Source: Camillea tinctor (lineage: Eukaryota; Ascomycota; Sordariomycetes; Xylariales; Xylariaceae). Taken from it: a stretch of DNA of 64,000 bases. The DNA is taken from positions 1,674,001 through 1,738,000 of the forward strand of contig MU394052.1 of assembly GCA_022578605.1 (NCBI GenBank). Direction: 5' to 3'. The position numbers and the translations under genes are program-made. Shown here piece by piece: positions 1 to 13,922 of this stretch (position 1 is the stretch's first letter; every line of letters starts with the position of its first letter). Below the pieces are notes generated by a model, which was not told the origin of the DNA, made no database searches, and saw nothing but the letters and a program-made list of their open reading frames with translations.

Positions 1-3000
1 TCTTCCTCTCAGTTCTATCCAAACTCTTACACTAGCTAACAGATTATCAGATCACACAATATGAGTGACAGTTTCACCATCTATAGAGCCAGTAACTGAC
101 AAGGTAGGTTAACTACATGGGAGAAGAAGCTTCTAGCAACGAATGCCAACACAAGATCTTGGGTAGATAGTGTACACGCACGTAAACCAGAGCTAGAGCA
201 TGCACCGACTTGCCCGAGCTGCCCCCTTCAAGGGATGACTTTGGGTTCCGTTATCCACATTTACGGAATGCGGATCTGGTGCCCATACATACGTATCCAT
301 AATTGCATGGATTGCGAGTAAAAGGAAAGAAAAAAAGACTATGCAGTCTTGGGCTTCCGGAAGCGTCAGTGGATTCTTGACTTGTTCGATGGAGTATTAC
401 GGCCAGCCCTCTTACAGTCTATTACCTAAACAAACCCGGATGGCTGTTTTTTTGGTTTATTTTGGTTTATTTGGTTTGGAATTGGTTATGGAGCGATTAA
501 ATTGAAGTCGAAACCCAATTACACACAAACTACGTACCTCATCAACGATCGGAATGATCTACTTGACATGAGACCATCATGGGCAATGCCGACAACGGAA
601 TCGCGCCATGCGCTTTGCGTCTACGGCGTCGACAGCTTTGGTTCCCCTTAAACCCCTTGATCTTCTTGGTCCCTTTAGACCCCTCCTATATAGTGTATAC
701 TGTACACCACATTTGACACTATACTCAACCTTGGCTAGAAGAAGCGAACAAGCAACAGAAAAAAAAACACTACCAAGCTCCGGGGAGGCCAGGCTACAAA
801 TTTAGCTACACTCACTAAGTAAGGGTAGTAAGTTCTTTGGAGGCCAACGACCGCCGCGTACAATTCCCATTCATCAGATTATGCCCAAGCTGGAGAACAC
901 ATACAGATAACCCCTGTCTGTACGGCTACCTATGGAGCAGAGCTTGCAGACCCGGCCGACAGCAACAGACTTAGACTTGACATGATTTGACTTGGCCTGA
1001 CTTGACTGACTGACTGAATGGATGGATGACTGAATGCCCAGCACTGACTCTTCGCTACATAATGTACGTACGTACATGCATAACCTAAATACATGTAAAC
1101 CTGTGGTAAGTAGTAAGCGTAACTTGATAGTCCTGTACCTAACTAGTTCCCCGTCCCCCCTTTTCACGCTAGCGCAATAGGTACCAGCTTTAACTGGCGA
1201 AGGTCGAATACCACGACGCTGCTGCAGGTTGAGGCAGAAGGGAAGTTGAGGGAATGTGAATGGCCAATTGACGCCCTCTAGCAAAGTCTGACTGCATAAT
1301 AGCACGAGCCTGCCAGCAAAGAAGGTCGGTCTCCCGCGCGGGACCCTTGGCTCCCCTGGCTAAACTGCGTTAATTCAGTGACACTTCATCCTAAAGCAAG
1401 GCCTCGGACCAGACGGGGTAGCAGATTACACTCTACGCGATAGACGTGGCATCGTGAACGATCCCCGACACAATCAGAGTAACTCTAAAGAAGCCGAGTC
1501 TGCCTGCAGGGGTGTGCAGGAGAGAGAAGGTCCTTTTTCTTCCTTTTCTTTTCCCCTTTCTCCTAACTACTTGGCCTAGCACATCCCTAACAAACCTATC
1601 TATCTACTAAGGAAGTCTATTCTTTGCAAGACATAAACTCTATGAATGGGATGGGCTGAGACCGTCCATGGGTTTATGAGCGCCGGAGGTAACATTGACG
1701 GCTAAGAAAAACTAAAACAGAGGCGAAGAAAAATTTTATCCCATTTTTACACTTCATATGTAGTTGTAGTTACCGTCATACAAAGACCCCTAATGGAAAC
1801 TTGGTCCCTACATACTACTACCAGACTAGGCCAAATTTCTGTTATGCAGGCTGTATGAGAGTTGAGAAAAAGGGATAAGGAAAATAGCAGAAAATTAAAC
1901 CGGTTGGGGGGTTCCTTTACCGAGTGGGATCAATATTCCAAATGTCACAACAGCATAGAACTGTCCTAGTTGTGAAAGTCAATAAGTAACTACCTAAAGC
2001 TACGTATATACTTACGGACTAGAGACCAGAGGAGAATTCATCCCCTAGGATTTCTGTTCAATGCGTTTTTATTTATTCTAGTGACACAGGGTGTCAGTCT
2101 AATTAGGCGCCTCGCTTGTCTGATGTTTCTATATCAATCTCGATGACATGTTTCAAACACCATGAAAAGAAAATTTTTTCTTCTTTTGTCTCTCTGACTC
2201 TTCAGCCTCGACTGGGTTCGGTGGCGAAAAAAGGGAAAAAAAAATTTCAGATCCATCCAAGTTCCATTTCTGCATATGTGTAGGTAACTAATAGAGATCC
2301 TTTTTTCTTAATTCTCGCTCCTAATCAACTACGGATATGATGATAGCATGCGGCAAAGACTCGATTCTATTGGTTGACTTGTATACACGCTTTCGAAATT
2401 TCGCAATCCCCCCTTCTGGGCTCTTCGTCTGCCCCTCCACCCTTTGGGAAGACACAACCAAAATTGCGTATAAGTGCCTAACTAACAATCTTCGCTAGGA
2501 TGACGTCGGCAGGATAAGGCTTGTACAAGTTCCACTATGAGACAACTCTTTTCTATGCACTAACAATTAATCTGTCTTTGCGTCTTTCCGTTTCATCTCG
2601 GCTGAGATGGAGAACATGCCATAGCAGCATAGGAACGTGCAGTCACGGACGATGCCCACATCATAGTTAGGTTGGAGTATGTATTTTATGTAGCTAGGGG
2701 GTGTGTATGAAAGGGAGGAATAAAAAGAAGTGTATGTACAATGTAGGGTGAATAGTAGAAGTTTCGACAACCAGTACCGAGATTTCCCAGGATAAGCCCC
2801 CACCACCTATGAAATATCTAAGCATAGGCTTTAGGAGTCATTATCATGCGTATTATATATATCATATATACCTTAGGTACCTATTTCGAAGAACAGCTGG
2901 CGGCATGGGAAAGCGGGAAACGACAGGATAGGAAATGGGATGGGAATTGGACAGAAGGGAAAAAAAAAACCAAAGTATTTGTGGAGATGATATGTTTTAC

Positions 3001-6000
3001 GAATTTTAAAAAAGTACTGCGTGTCTATGACTAGTCAAAGTGTAGAAAGGTAATGTAGTGTAAAATATGATTATTTATGGACCAATCCGAGATATGTTCA
3101 TTATTTCATACCCAGATACATAATTCATGAGGGTGGTTTCAGCATCAAAGCCCGGTCCCTCTTTGAGGTGGGATTAGGTCGGTTGAGGCGCTGTAGGGTT
3201 GGTAAAGGCAGGTAGTTAGGTTAGAATTAAGCTGGGTCTTAGCGTTGGGAGTTCATGCAAATTTCATAAACATTATGTTCCTTGATGTGTAAGTATTTCC
3301 TTTTTTCTCTTTTTTTTCTTTTTCAGAATTCATTTTTTCTTTTTCTTTTTTCCTCTTTTGTTTATTCGTTTTTCTTATTCCCTAACTTTATACGTTGCAT
3401 GCAAGTACCTAACCCAGTACTTATGTAGGCACCTAATGTAGGTATGTATCTTTGTACCATACTTAGGCTGTAAGTGCTGGAGTGTGTATGCCGGTGTATG
3501 CAGGCAGTGTAAGATATATGTAAGTAAGGGATGTGTGTGTTAGGACTTTCGGATATTTTTCATATCCAACCATGTTTCATTAAAGCGCGCTAAACCTGAT
3601 ACCGCGATTACCTAATCCTTCTCATACCAAAGGCTAAGAAACCAATAACAACAAAGTCCATCTTTTTGCATACCCAGTGTACATCCACCAATCCCATAAC
3701 CACACAGCACAACCACAACCACCACATGTACATACACTAACACTAACCCACGAGCATAATGGAGCCAACCTAATGTGAAACCGGCTCTTATGGAAACACA
3801 CCTCACATCATCGAATAAACAAACAAGAAATCCAGGACTTCGGAGATGGCCGTGCATGAAAGCCCGTCAGAGATGAGAGAGAGAAGAAAAAAGAACAAGC
3901 CGTGAAGTAAAATTTTCAGCATTTCGGGGTCCGAATCCCGTAATTGTGATACCTATCGACCTGAGTGAACCCTGAGTTGCAGTCGTGCTCCCCCCCTTCT
4001 CTTACTTGGTACCCCTTCCTCTCGTCACCCACTCTTCCCCGTATCCCGACTCTGCATTATGCGCAGTTTTCATGAGTGGACTACCCAGCGGGCCTTACCG
4101 GCACGGCACGGAACGGCATTAGAAAGGTCCTAATTCGATAACTTGCAAGGCCGGTCAGACAAAATTCATGCTGGCCGACGTGTCAGCCATGATTCCAGCC
4201 GAAACACCCTCACTAACTCATTCACATATACACACACCCGGCCAACCTCATCAAATTCCAATTCGCTCTCTACTAGTTCGGGGCGAGGGCTTGCGTGTCC
4301 ACTCACGCTCCCTGTAGTGCACATGGGGAGTGACTAGCCGTCATCGTTAACGCTTCCTCCCTTAGAGATTATGTTATGCCACGTTCCAAAGGCCTTCTAT
4401 TTTGCTTCGTTTGGAGCAGGGCGGTCTTAGGGTCCATTCGCCCTTGATAGTTCAGACATTTTCTTGACATGGTCAAAGTTCTTGTCTCTGCTTAGCAGCT
4501 TTGCTTCCGTATTCGCTTGTCATCTTGTCATTTTTCCCCCCATGCTAGCCGCCATTTGTGTCTTATTAATTTGGCTAAACTCACACAAATGAAGCTTTGA
4601 CGATACAACAAGAAAAAAAAGGGGGGAGGGGGGCACCTCTCCCTAAGAATGGATCTAGAACTGCGCCAATTGCGGCAGGTACCGATGCTTCATCGGGATG
4701 TCTTTGCTCGCCGGTCTGAGTTACCACACGTCCGAGTTCAGTTATCTGCCGGCAAAGCACCACTATGCTAAGGGTTCATCCAGGCACCAGGGGCCTCGGA
4801 GCGTACAACCGTTCGTCCGGCGAAAATGCCGTACCACATGGCGGTCAGAGCCTCTCAGGAGAAGCCTTCAAATCGGGACTCATCAATCGGATTAAAGCCC
4901 TCAGCCCATAATCGCCTTACGTGGCCTCTCGAACGGACGTTTCGGCTATGGGAGAGTGATAGTATTCCCCGCCTCGCCTTATAGCGTGGGTGGGCTCTTG
5001 AGCAGCCTCGTCCTCAGTCGGGCGAACCAAGGGTCCATTTTCCCTGCGCACGGGCGGCTTGCTTATATTCTCGATGGATTTTTTTCATGCCAATGAGCGA
5101 TTTCAGTATTCTAGAAGGTCCAAAGAAACAGGTTTTTCTTCTTCGGAGCTCCGCTAACTCCACCTGGCGTCTCTCAGCCCTGGCGACGCACGATCTAATC
5201 TCTCTCAAGAGCCGAATACCGCTACGCTACTAAATCTGAGAACGAATAGGAGAATATCCAGAATCTCCATCTTTGTTTCCTGTGTCTCATTATCATTCCA
5301 CAGCTGGTGAGGCGAGACCCCCTCCCTAGGGTGACACATTTTCGTCTCGACTCTAGAACCCTGCCTGCTATTTTCTTTGCCTCGTGTCTTGTCTGTACTA
5401 CTGGTGCATTCTCAAAACAAATCTGCTCTCGTCTCAATCAGGAAATGAAGGAGCCAACTCGCTCAGCCGATTTTGGATGAACCGGGTCGTACTGTTGACT
5501 CGGCGAGAAATGAGAGTGAGGATATGAAAAGTCTGGATCCTACTGTGATTCTTTCTACTAGGTATATGAAAACCCCTCCATTGAGTCAGTCCCAGTGATG
5601 GGGTACGTCTGGTCTGAATAAGTTCCCTATGCAACAAGCCTGTAATTTGACTTGATCTGCCGTAGCGGTCAAGCATATATGGGCGGGTAGGGCATATAGG
5701 CAGGCAGCTTGTATGACAGTGCCGAGGGCGATCACACTCACGTAAGCTCCTTTTCACGATCTTATAACTGTCTGCACACACGGCCTTCACAGTTACGCAT
5801 ATCAACATGAACATTAACCGCCTCAATGACAAAGGTCCCAACTATCCCTTCTGCGTTATGTCTTAGGTCCCTTGGTTAATGTGGGAGGAATGCAACCTGG
5901 CAGATCAATGGTTGTAGCCATTAACAACGCTTCATCCTACTGATTTATAACAGGCTCGGGGTTAGTAGGATGGTTAGGTAGGACCCCATAGGTAGAACAC

Positions 6001-9000
6001 GACATTCCGGAGGTCCTTCCAGGCTCGTCTCAATATACGGCGTCGGCGTAGATGAAGGAATAGACACTGCTGGCCCTCGCTTCCCAGCTGCATTGACAGC
6101 AAAACCGGGTTTCTTCCAATCCCGCGGCATCTCCAAATCTAGGCCTCATTAATCGAGATGAAGTCCAGATGAACGGTCGAATCTCGGGTTCGCTTTGTTC
6201 TGCGATGTCCAACATCGATCTCTTTCTACCAAGTAAGTAGTACCCTGCTGAGGCGATATAGCATGGTACGGATGAGTGCATAGCCCTACGTCTGGAGGGG
6301 GATGGGGGATCTTCCGGGTAGCACAACATGTCCAATATTGCGACTTACACCGGTCACTGCAGTCTGGTTTGAACCAAGATATATCACCCTACCACGCCGG
6401 CATGAGACCAGAAAGGGTCCGCGCGAGAGGATCGATCTAGGCCTTTTACCCCCCCTCAAACTTAATCGATCGTTGCCTATAGTCAAGGAAGATATGAGTT
6501 GCATCCAATGAATTTTCTTTCATGCCATATCCTCGGCAAGGCACAGACTCTCATAGCTACCTGCCTACATCTGTATGTAGCTAACCTTTCTACCTACTGG
6601 AAACTTAAGACGAGGGTTCGGTAAGCTGCAACAAGTAACCATCGGGAAAGAAGCTAAAAGATTTGCTTGAAGGCTCTGCTTCCTGGTCCCTCTCACTGCG
6701 CTTTGACGTCTGCAGGCACAAAAAAGAAGGGTCTTTTCGGGGTGTCGTCAGAATCCTTCTCAGATTCTTGAAGAAAGCTAGGTTAAAGCATATTCCTTGC
6801 TCCCTTCCTACCCATATCTCGATTTCGGAGTTCTGGTTGCTTCCTGCTCTGTAGGAGGATGCAGTTCTGTGGGGGGTGGATGTGAAAGTCTGCAAGGGAG
6901 TGAAGCGCGCATCGGCCGAAGCCGAAGAGAATGAACGAACGATCATACACAACCCCCGGCACATCTATCTGTATCTACATCGTATCTCATGAAAAAGCAT
7001 CTTATCTACCTTATCTGAGTGACATCTCTAGGTAGTTTTTACATATTTGCAGATCCGCTCTCTGTCTATCTTGCTCGCTCGGTCCCATTTTTGAGCGAGC
7101 GAGAAGAAACTACGCCGAGACGAATGCGACCCTAGATGCTTCTCGGGGAGACGGGGTAAGGGAACCCTTATTTTCTAGTTTATGTATGAAATCTGTCATC
7201 GTTTCTTTTTTTGGTAATTTTGAGACCCGTATTATGTACGAGATCTGGCCATTTTTTTCTCTCTTCTTTTTTTTTTTTTTTCGATTATTGTCTTACTATT
7301 ACGATGAGGATCCTCAGAGAACCTTTTTTTGGTGGTCTCTTGCAAATTCTCAATCGCCATGTAGGAAAGATTACCCTAGCGTCAAGCAAGTCCTTGCTCT
7401 CTTCTTTTTCTCGTCCAGGGATAGAGAAAACGTCGGTCGTTTCGCTGTTTTAGAAATCGAATTGATCGATCGATAGCACCGAATGTCTGCACCGCCGCAC
7501 GTTTTACGTTCATGTAGACGTAAATACTGTCGCAATACATGACGCGTGTGAGTGCAAGGGAGGGAGGCCGGGTCGTTCGCAGACGTAAGGTGGGATCACA
7601 AAACGAAGATGGCAACGCCGGAAAATACCAGCCAAGGGAAGAGCATCTAGCATCTCTCTACTGCTATCAATACTACATAGCTTGACGAACAAGAGACGAG
7701 TTGAAGCCTATCTCACGTCCCTTTTCTTAGGGTGGGATACAAAAAACTTATCCAAGAAAAGCAATCCCATATGACCCGCTTTATTGGTTACTCACCGGCA
7801 TTGTGACTGTTTTGACATGAACTGCGAGATAGGAAGGACGTGGATATCATTCGATTTCTATCCCTTCATCGGCCGATCTATCGTTGCATTGGACGGAAGA
7901 AACACCCCTCAGAAAAATTTGGGTGTTAAATTTTTTTTCTTCTCCCACTCCCACTCGCTAAAATTTTCTCGTCCCTTTTCGTAGGGTGTAGAGGCGGAAA
8001 AAAAAAAGACTTGGACAACGAAGCAGTGCGGCCCGTCCCTGACATTTCGTCACATTCACGGGTTGATCCCGTTGACCCCCGTCCCCGGTGAACCGGGGGC
8101 CCCTAGCGCTGGAGGGATCGGCAATTAAAAAAAAGGTTATTTCGTGAACTTTGTAGAGGAGTGAGGAAGAAGTCAAGAGGATCAAAAAAAGGGGAGGGGA
8201 GGAATACGGAATGCTACGAAGTTACGCGCAAATCTATCTACCTAACCTAGCAACCTATGCTTGACAAGCCGCTACTGCTACTGCTCTCTTTACCGATGCG
8301 CCTGTCCCTTGTCGTTGCAGCGCATATACCTACATACATACCGCTAGGTGGTGTAGGTAGTGGTGTAGGCAGTGATCCTAGACCTACACTAGGTTCCAAG
8401 TTTTCCTGCTTCTTCTCTCTAACCTCGTACCATCTCGACGGGTGTTCGAACGATCAATGGAACCAGAACCGTTTCCTAGTCATCCCGAGAGTGAGCCTGT
8501 TACCTTTACCTACCACGTATGCGCACACGAGAAAAAGAGAGAGAGGTGATCATCGCCGGTATTGCATCGTTATAATTAATTGCGGGAGGATTGGGGGTGA
8601 ATAACAAGGGTTAAAGTTCGGTAGAAGGTATACGACCCGTACATACCTACATACATTTACAAGTTCAGTGCATCGTTAATGTGTGTGTATTCATTTATAT
8701 GGATACATGTATGTATGGACGGGTGTTATGTGGCAGATGATTTTTTATTATTATTATTTCCATCTCCCACACTACCAACCAACCCACCTTGGGTATCACC
8801 TTGGTTATTGTTGGTAGGTTAGGTAAGATAAGGTAAGGTAAGGTCAAGGTAAAGCAGGCAAAGGTAGCCGAGAAGACAAATCTTATTTTTAAGATAATAA
8901 TAAAAAGGGAATGAGGATAAAAAAAAAAGAAAATAGTTAACTCGTCATGCAACTCTCAAGCTGGTTCCGAGGTGTCGCATCCAAACTTTGTAAACCCCCC

Positions 9001-9891
9001 CTCAGTCCTGAATATATTACAAGTTTGGGGGCGGGGGACAAGCCAAGTTCGGCGCCTACCGGTGAACTCCCACGGTTAATCAAAATAAGGTAGCCAAGGT
9101 GGTATATGTATGCAGACCGGGCAGGGTTTAAAGAGGACAAGTGAGGAAAGGGATTAAAAGACAAGAAGAAGAAGAAAATATAAAATAAATAAAATGAAAT
9201 AAAATGAAAAATAAAAAGTGACTTGGTAGAAGGGAAACCAGGAAGACATGAAGGAGGCAGAAAGGGAGAAGGCAAAAAGAAACCCTGTGCATATACACCT
9301 AATTTCAGGGAAGAGTCAAGAACAACAACAAACACACGATAATAAGAATAACAACCACCGCCACTGTCACCATAGCCATCAAATACCTAGATGCAGGCAT
9401 ATATGTATGTAATGTTAGACACGTCTGTGTGTCATGTACGTAAGAGGGCGCGCTATGTTCTGCGAACCATTGAAATTCACATCAAGCTACACTAATGTAA
9501 ACCACACACCCCCCCCTTTTTTCTCCCGTCCCTTTCCCCGTCACCCCGTCACCCCGTGAGTCTTCTTCCCGTCCCTCCTCCCTTGCCCTTGGCGGCCCCC
9601 AAATCCTCTCTTACCCCCAACCCCCCCCCTCCTCCCATACCCATCCTAGGTATCGCTTCCTCGATCCGATCTATCGTCAGTTCTGTTTGATCTGCGCCCT
9701 GCATACGCGTGTCGAAGTGGAAAAGTATTATCTCTAGTTAGCAATGGTCTCCGCCCACTACACTAAACCGAACCTTATGCGACGACGACGTGGTAATGTC
9801 GCAAAGGCTCTTTAACCACGAAACCCACCCACACACTATCTCTCTCTTATACGCACACCCATCCATCATCCACCCATCTCCATTGCCAATT
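1..9891. other. Gene-free region, 9.9 kb
   Basis: I see no recognisable protein family, no credible splice-linked ORF chain and no tRNA here. Open frames are short (at most 143 codons), overlap on both strands and read as low-complexity or random peptide. The stretch holds homopolymer and simple-sequence tracts: a T run near 7263-7280, GGTAA/AGGTA-type repeats near 8815-8865, a C run near 9507-9516 and CT-rich tracts at 9530-9640. Scattered TACCTA/TAGGTA words also occur. The part from about 4.1 to 7.0 kb is somewhat more GC-balanced than the rest, but nothing in it is recognisable. Confidence 0.6.
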
Positions 9892-11221
9892 TTACAGCAC
9901 GAGCGGCTGCAGGCTCTCGAACCCCCGCGCGAGCGCCTCCTCGCCCCCGGCCGCCTCGAGCTCGTACTCGATGTCGGGCTGCGCCTCGCGGTAGAGCACG
10001 TTCGCCTCGCTGGCCATGCGGAAGTTGTACGCGGCCTCCTCGTCGCTGATGATGTTCTTCCTGAGGGCGCCGCCCGACGCCGCCACCGCGGCCTCGACGC
10101 GCAGCTGCACGTCGCACGACCGGTCCAGCAGCCCGAACATGAACCCGGCCTCGTCGACGGTCGCGCCCACCGTCAGCAGCCCGTGGTTCATGAGGATCAC
10201 CCCCTTGCCCCGCGGCCCCAGCGCGTCCGCGATCCGCTCCCCCTCCTCCGCCCCGAACACGATCCCCCCGTACTGCGCGTACACTGCCTGCGCCTGCCCG
10301 TGGAAGCTGCACACGTCCTGGCTCAGCATGTCGAGCGGCCGCGCGAACACGCTCCACGCCCGCCCCGCCTGCGTGTGCGCGTGGCACACCGCGTGCACGT
10401 CGCCGCCCCGCCGCCGGTGCACCGCCGAGTGGATCAGGTATCCCGCCGCGTTGGCCGGCCGCGACGTGTTGCCCCCGGCTACCCGCCCCGTCGCGATGTC
10501 CAGGCAGATCATGTCGCCCGCCCGCAGCATCCCGAAGTGCCGCCCCAGCGGGTTCATCCACATCAGCCCCGGGTGCTCCGGGTCCCGCACCGAGATGTGC
10601 CCCGATTGGCCCTCCGTGAACCCGCTGCGCGCGAAGAACCGGAACGTCGCCGCCATGTGCACGAGCGTGTGTCGCCGGTGGGAGGTGTAGCTCGGGAAGG
10701 TAGGGATACCTGTGGTTTTGCGGGTGGTTAGGATGGGATAGGGGGGAGAGGGTGGGGGGTTGTCCCCCCCCTTTTGTTTTATAAAAGGGGGAAAGGGGGC
10801 AAGTTAGGTAGGTAAGTATGCAAGTGGTTTGTGCTTACCGGGCATTACTATGCCGTGGGATATGGCCTATTTCCGCGAGTTAAGAGTCAGCCCTCGTGAC
10901 CTATGTTGTCCCTTTTGCTGTCAAAAGGTTACTGCTCTCCTTTCCGAAGACAAGGTAGGGCCGTTATTGGATTCCCTTATCTTAGGGAATAGGGGCACTA
11001 CTGCCACACTCTCCTTTCCCCACCTTCATCTCCTCCCCCTCTTACCATGAATTGGAAGCACCTGGCACTGAACTTGGAAGCAGATCGTGTCGACTTACCT
11101 CTAGCGGTGTTGGCTCTTTCTCTTCTTTAACCGCCTCTGCACCATGTGTGGCGACAGACTCCTTCCCACCCTTCACTACCAGAGTGCTCGGCACTGTCTC
11201 GGTGATGGCTGAGGGTGCCAT
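9892..11221 (-). CDS. Class II aldolase/adducin N-terminal domain protein
   Basis: The minus-strand exons are 11221-11099, 10866-10839 and 10709-9892, giving 322 residues. Class II aldolase-fold enzymes use a divalent metal for aldol cleavage of sugar phosphates or related carbonyl chemistry; fungal members of this size are mostly of unknown substrate and probably cytosolic. The first exon codes a charged leader (MAPSAITETV...). The second is a 28-nt micro-exon coding AISHGIVMPG with the next exon. The third holds the domain: FRFFARSGFTEGQSGHISVR (substrate loop), VCHAHTQAG with His160 and His162, and MNHGLLTVG with His226 as the expected metal ligands. Donors GTAAGT and GTAAGC and phases 0 and 1 all fit. 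The third exon is very GC-rich and throws long open frames on both strands. Family call is firm; substrate is unknown. Confidence 0.9.
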
Positions 11222-13922
11222 TGTTAGCGACTTTATTTCCTCTTTTCTTCCTTGCGTATCAAATTATGTCTGTTTTGATTGCAATGTGTTTAGTGTGAAC
11301 AAGATGCTACTAAACAAACCCCGAGCATAGGTATAGATAGGTACTAGGTTTGGACCAGGTTGAGTAGCATAGTCTGGGACTAGCTTTTATTATATCTATG
11401 GTTCCAGCCCAAATGCGGAGTCCAACGTCAACGTTAACCTTACCCATGTGGATAGCTGGCTTAGCACCTAACTACACGTCTCTGCGCCCTCTGCACCCTC
11501 TAACCCCGCTCATGGATTCTCTCCTACCGGGAACCGGCCCGGGACCGGGAAGGTACCGGGTAGCAGGCGGCCAACAGTAAGTCATCCGATCATAGGTTAT
11601 CGGCACCCCGATTTTCGCTTCTCAATATGGAAATTGAATGCGGTCTGTAGCTAATGGGCTTCGTCTGATTGGGCTGTAAAAGGTCCGAGCCAAAGCTTTT
11701 ATCAAATTGATATTTATCGTATTGGCTCTTATCACCCGCTTATGCTTTACACTAACGTAACAAGTGCCAGTAACGTGAAATGTAAAAGAGGAGTAGAAGG
11801 ATTATACCAGTTCCAGATTAGGCATATTTTGTTTCTAAGATATGTATCAGCCGGCATGACCTGCTGTTTTGATAAACAACCTTTAGGATAGGTGAGGTGG
11901 CATGAGCCTGGATGCGCACGAAATCTTTACCGTTTACATTTATCAGCAAGGGTAAATCGTGAGAATAAGTGGCAAAAAGTATCTATCACATCATATTATC
12001 AAGTTTGATACATCAGTTTACCATAACGTAATTTGCTTTGAGTTTGGGAGAACGTTGTGTTATTGAAGACTCTTTAGTTCAAATGCTGCCACATGAATCT
12101 CACCATGCCGCGGAATATTCTCCGTAATATGTGCATATTCAATCCAATATCCCAATGCCGCATCACCTTCCTTATGGATCAGTATAGAATGGGTTGTTTT
12201 GATTGAAACTGTGCGGTGTTGGCATTGTCGTCCCCAGACATGAGATGCTATCCTCTTTATGAGTGGGCAGCTCTAATAATAACAGTATTTGTGATACTAT
12301 TTATCTTTTATATGTATCTCGATTATATTAAGGGGCAATTTATGGAATGCTGGTTAGCTTTCATGTATACACTAACATAATAATAACGGCCAGAGATATG
12401 GCACTACTTAATGATAATACGTAAGGCTGGAATAACTATTGTGTCCTTTATCGTAATACTCGATACTTGGTGGGGGTGAGATGTAATAGAAAGAGATCTC
12501 CAGAACTTTTATGAAAGACATAGGTGGTAGATAAGACAAAGCTTTCCTTTCAGTCAGGGCCTTAACCATATATATATTACGCTTCTTCATACTACTCGGC
12601 ATATTTAGCAGTAGGCCGCGTTTATCCTATCTAGATCTCTGATTAGGCCACTTTATATCATAATTATGAACATCCCTAGGGTGTTAAAAGAAAGAATATT
12701 ATCATAAAATTTTAGGGAACTAGAAACCATACGGGTGCTTAAGTGTTCACAGTATACACATCTATCTCATTGACATTAAATAAGTTCTTTTCTCTTCTTC
12801 TTAGGGACAAGCAGTTACTATATACGGGGATTAATATATTCCTTTATTTGCTTTATTGTTTTTTATCTTTAATAAAGCAGTATGAGAGTCAGGCGTTGTA
12901 GCCCGGCGTTATGTTTCAGTCACTTGCAGCCTTATATGGCTGAGCGTAATTTGTATCCCCTATCCGTAGTTCATTTATGATGGTTTACGTAAACCTTGTC
13001 CTATTTCCCTATTAAAATATAACATCTACCTACATGCTAGGCCTTTAAACCTCTTTCTTAGCATGATTGTCACGTATATATTGTTACCTAGGTAAATCTG
13101 GCAAGTTACAAGTTTTTCGGATAACATGTTCAGAAGTTAGAGGTAAAATGGGAGATGCTTACTTTGAAGAAAAAAGGGGGGCCTTGAAACTGAAACTCTT
13201 TATGTAGGGTTTGATACTATTATTTGAACAATATCACAAGAGTCTTTGGAGAGGGTCTACTCAGTTGGGATGCCTCTGCCTAGATATCTGCCGTAGGATC
13301 TCTTTTTTAATATTGGAAAGTACAACATAGACAAAAGCAGCAACTCGCCGTTGACTATATATTACGCTCTGGACTTCATCTGGATGCTTTATGGCTTTGA
13401 GACCATTTGTGTGAATAACAAGGACTCGTTTATGATGATATGGTTAGTGATGCCTAGGTATAGGAATGCGAATACTCACTCCTTTGCTCATATTCCCGGG
13501 GTCTTTCTGCTCCTACTGTCCCAACATCTAGAAGACTATAACTGGTTACACGATATTATAAGCGGACCCACGGTCATGTACTATCGTCAACATGTTGCGG
13601 CAATAGCGGCTGTGCAGGTTGACCTAATCGTCGGGTCGACAGGGCATGCCCCCTCTGACACCTGATTTGATTCCTCTTATATGCGTGGACCGAAAAACTC
13701 TTTCTTGTTTCATTTACTTCCTCGGCCATCCTCTCTACCAGGTTTACTTCCTCAAGCAAAATCCCTTCCACAGCATATACCTGGAGTACTAGTTGAAGGT
13801 TCACATTATATCTGAGCCATCACCGCTGCAACACAACCTCTTATTTCTGCACCTTACCTTCTAGTTAAGGGTTTCTCCCTCTTCCAATAAAAGCCAGGCC
13901 TCTATCACCGCTTGCCTATGCC
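11222..13922. other. Intergenic region, AT-rich, no gene seen
   Basis: This stretch lies between the divergently arranged aldolase-like gene and the Q/S-rich orphan gene, so it contains both promoters. From about 11.6 to 13.6 kb it is AT-rich with many stops in all frames. The longest open frame, at 13351-13665, shows no family features. No transposon ends, tRNA or coding remnant could be recognised. Confidence 0.55.

Noticed and set aside
874..1305. 143-codon minus-strand frame in the left gene-free region
   Set aside because: Composition is random-looking with no recognisable motif and no neighbouring exon candidates.
3920..3960. CGGGGTCCGAATCCCG resembling a tRNA T arm
   Set aside because: A short stem exists, but the loop is TCCGAAT rather than TTCGAAT and there is no upstream D or anticodon arm at the right distance.
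5434..5841. 135-codon minus-strand frame with a signal-peptide-like start (MGPLSLRRLMFMLICVTV)
   Set aside because: The rest has no domain, no supporting splice pattern and overlaps other random frames. A secreted effector cannot be excluded, but the sequence gives no positive support.
9790..10731. Long plus-strand frames of 313 and 224 codons opposite the aldolase-like gene
   Set aside because: They are antisense shadows of a GC-rich exon; the minus-strand frame carries the conserved motifs and spliced upstream exons.
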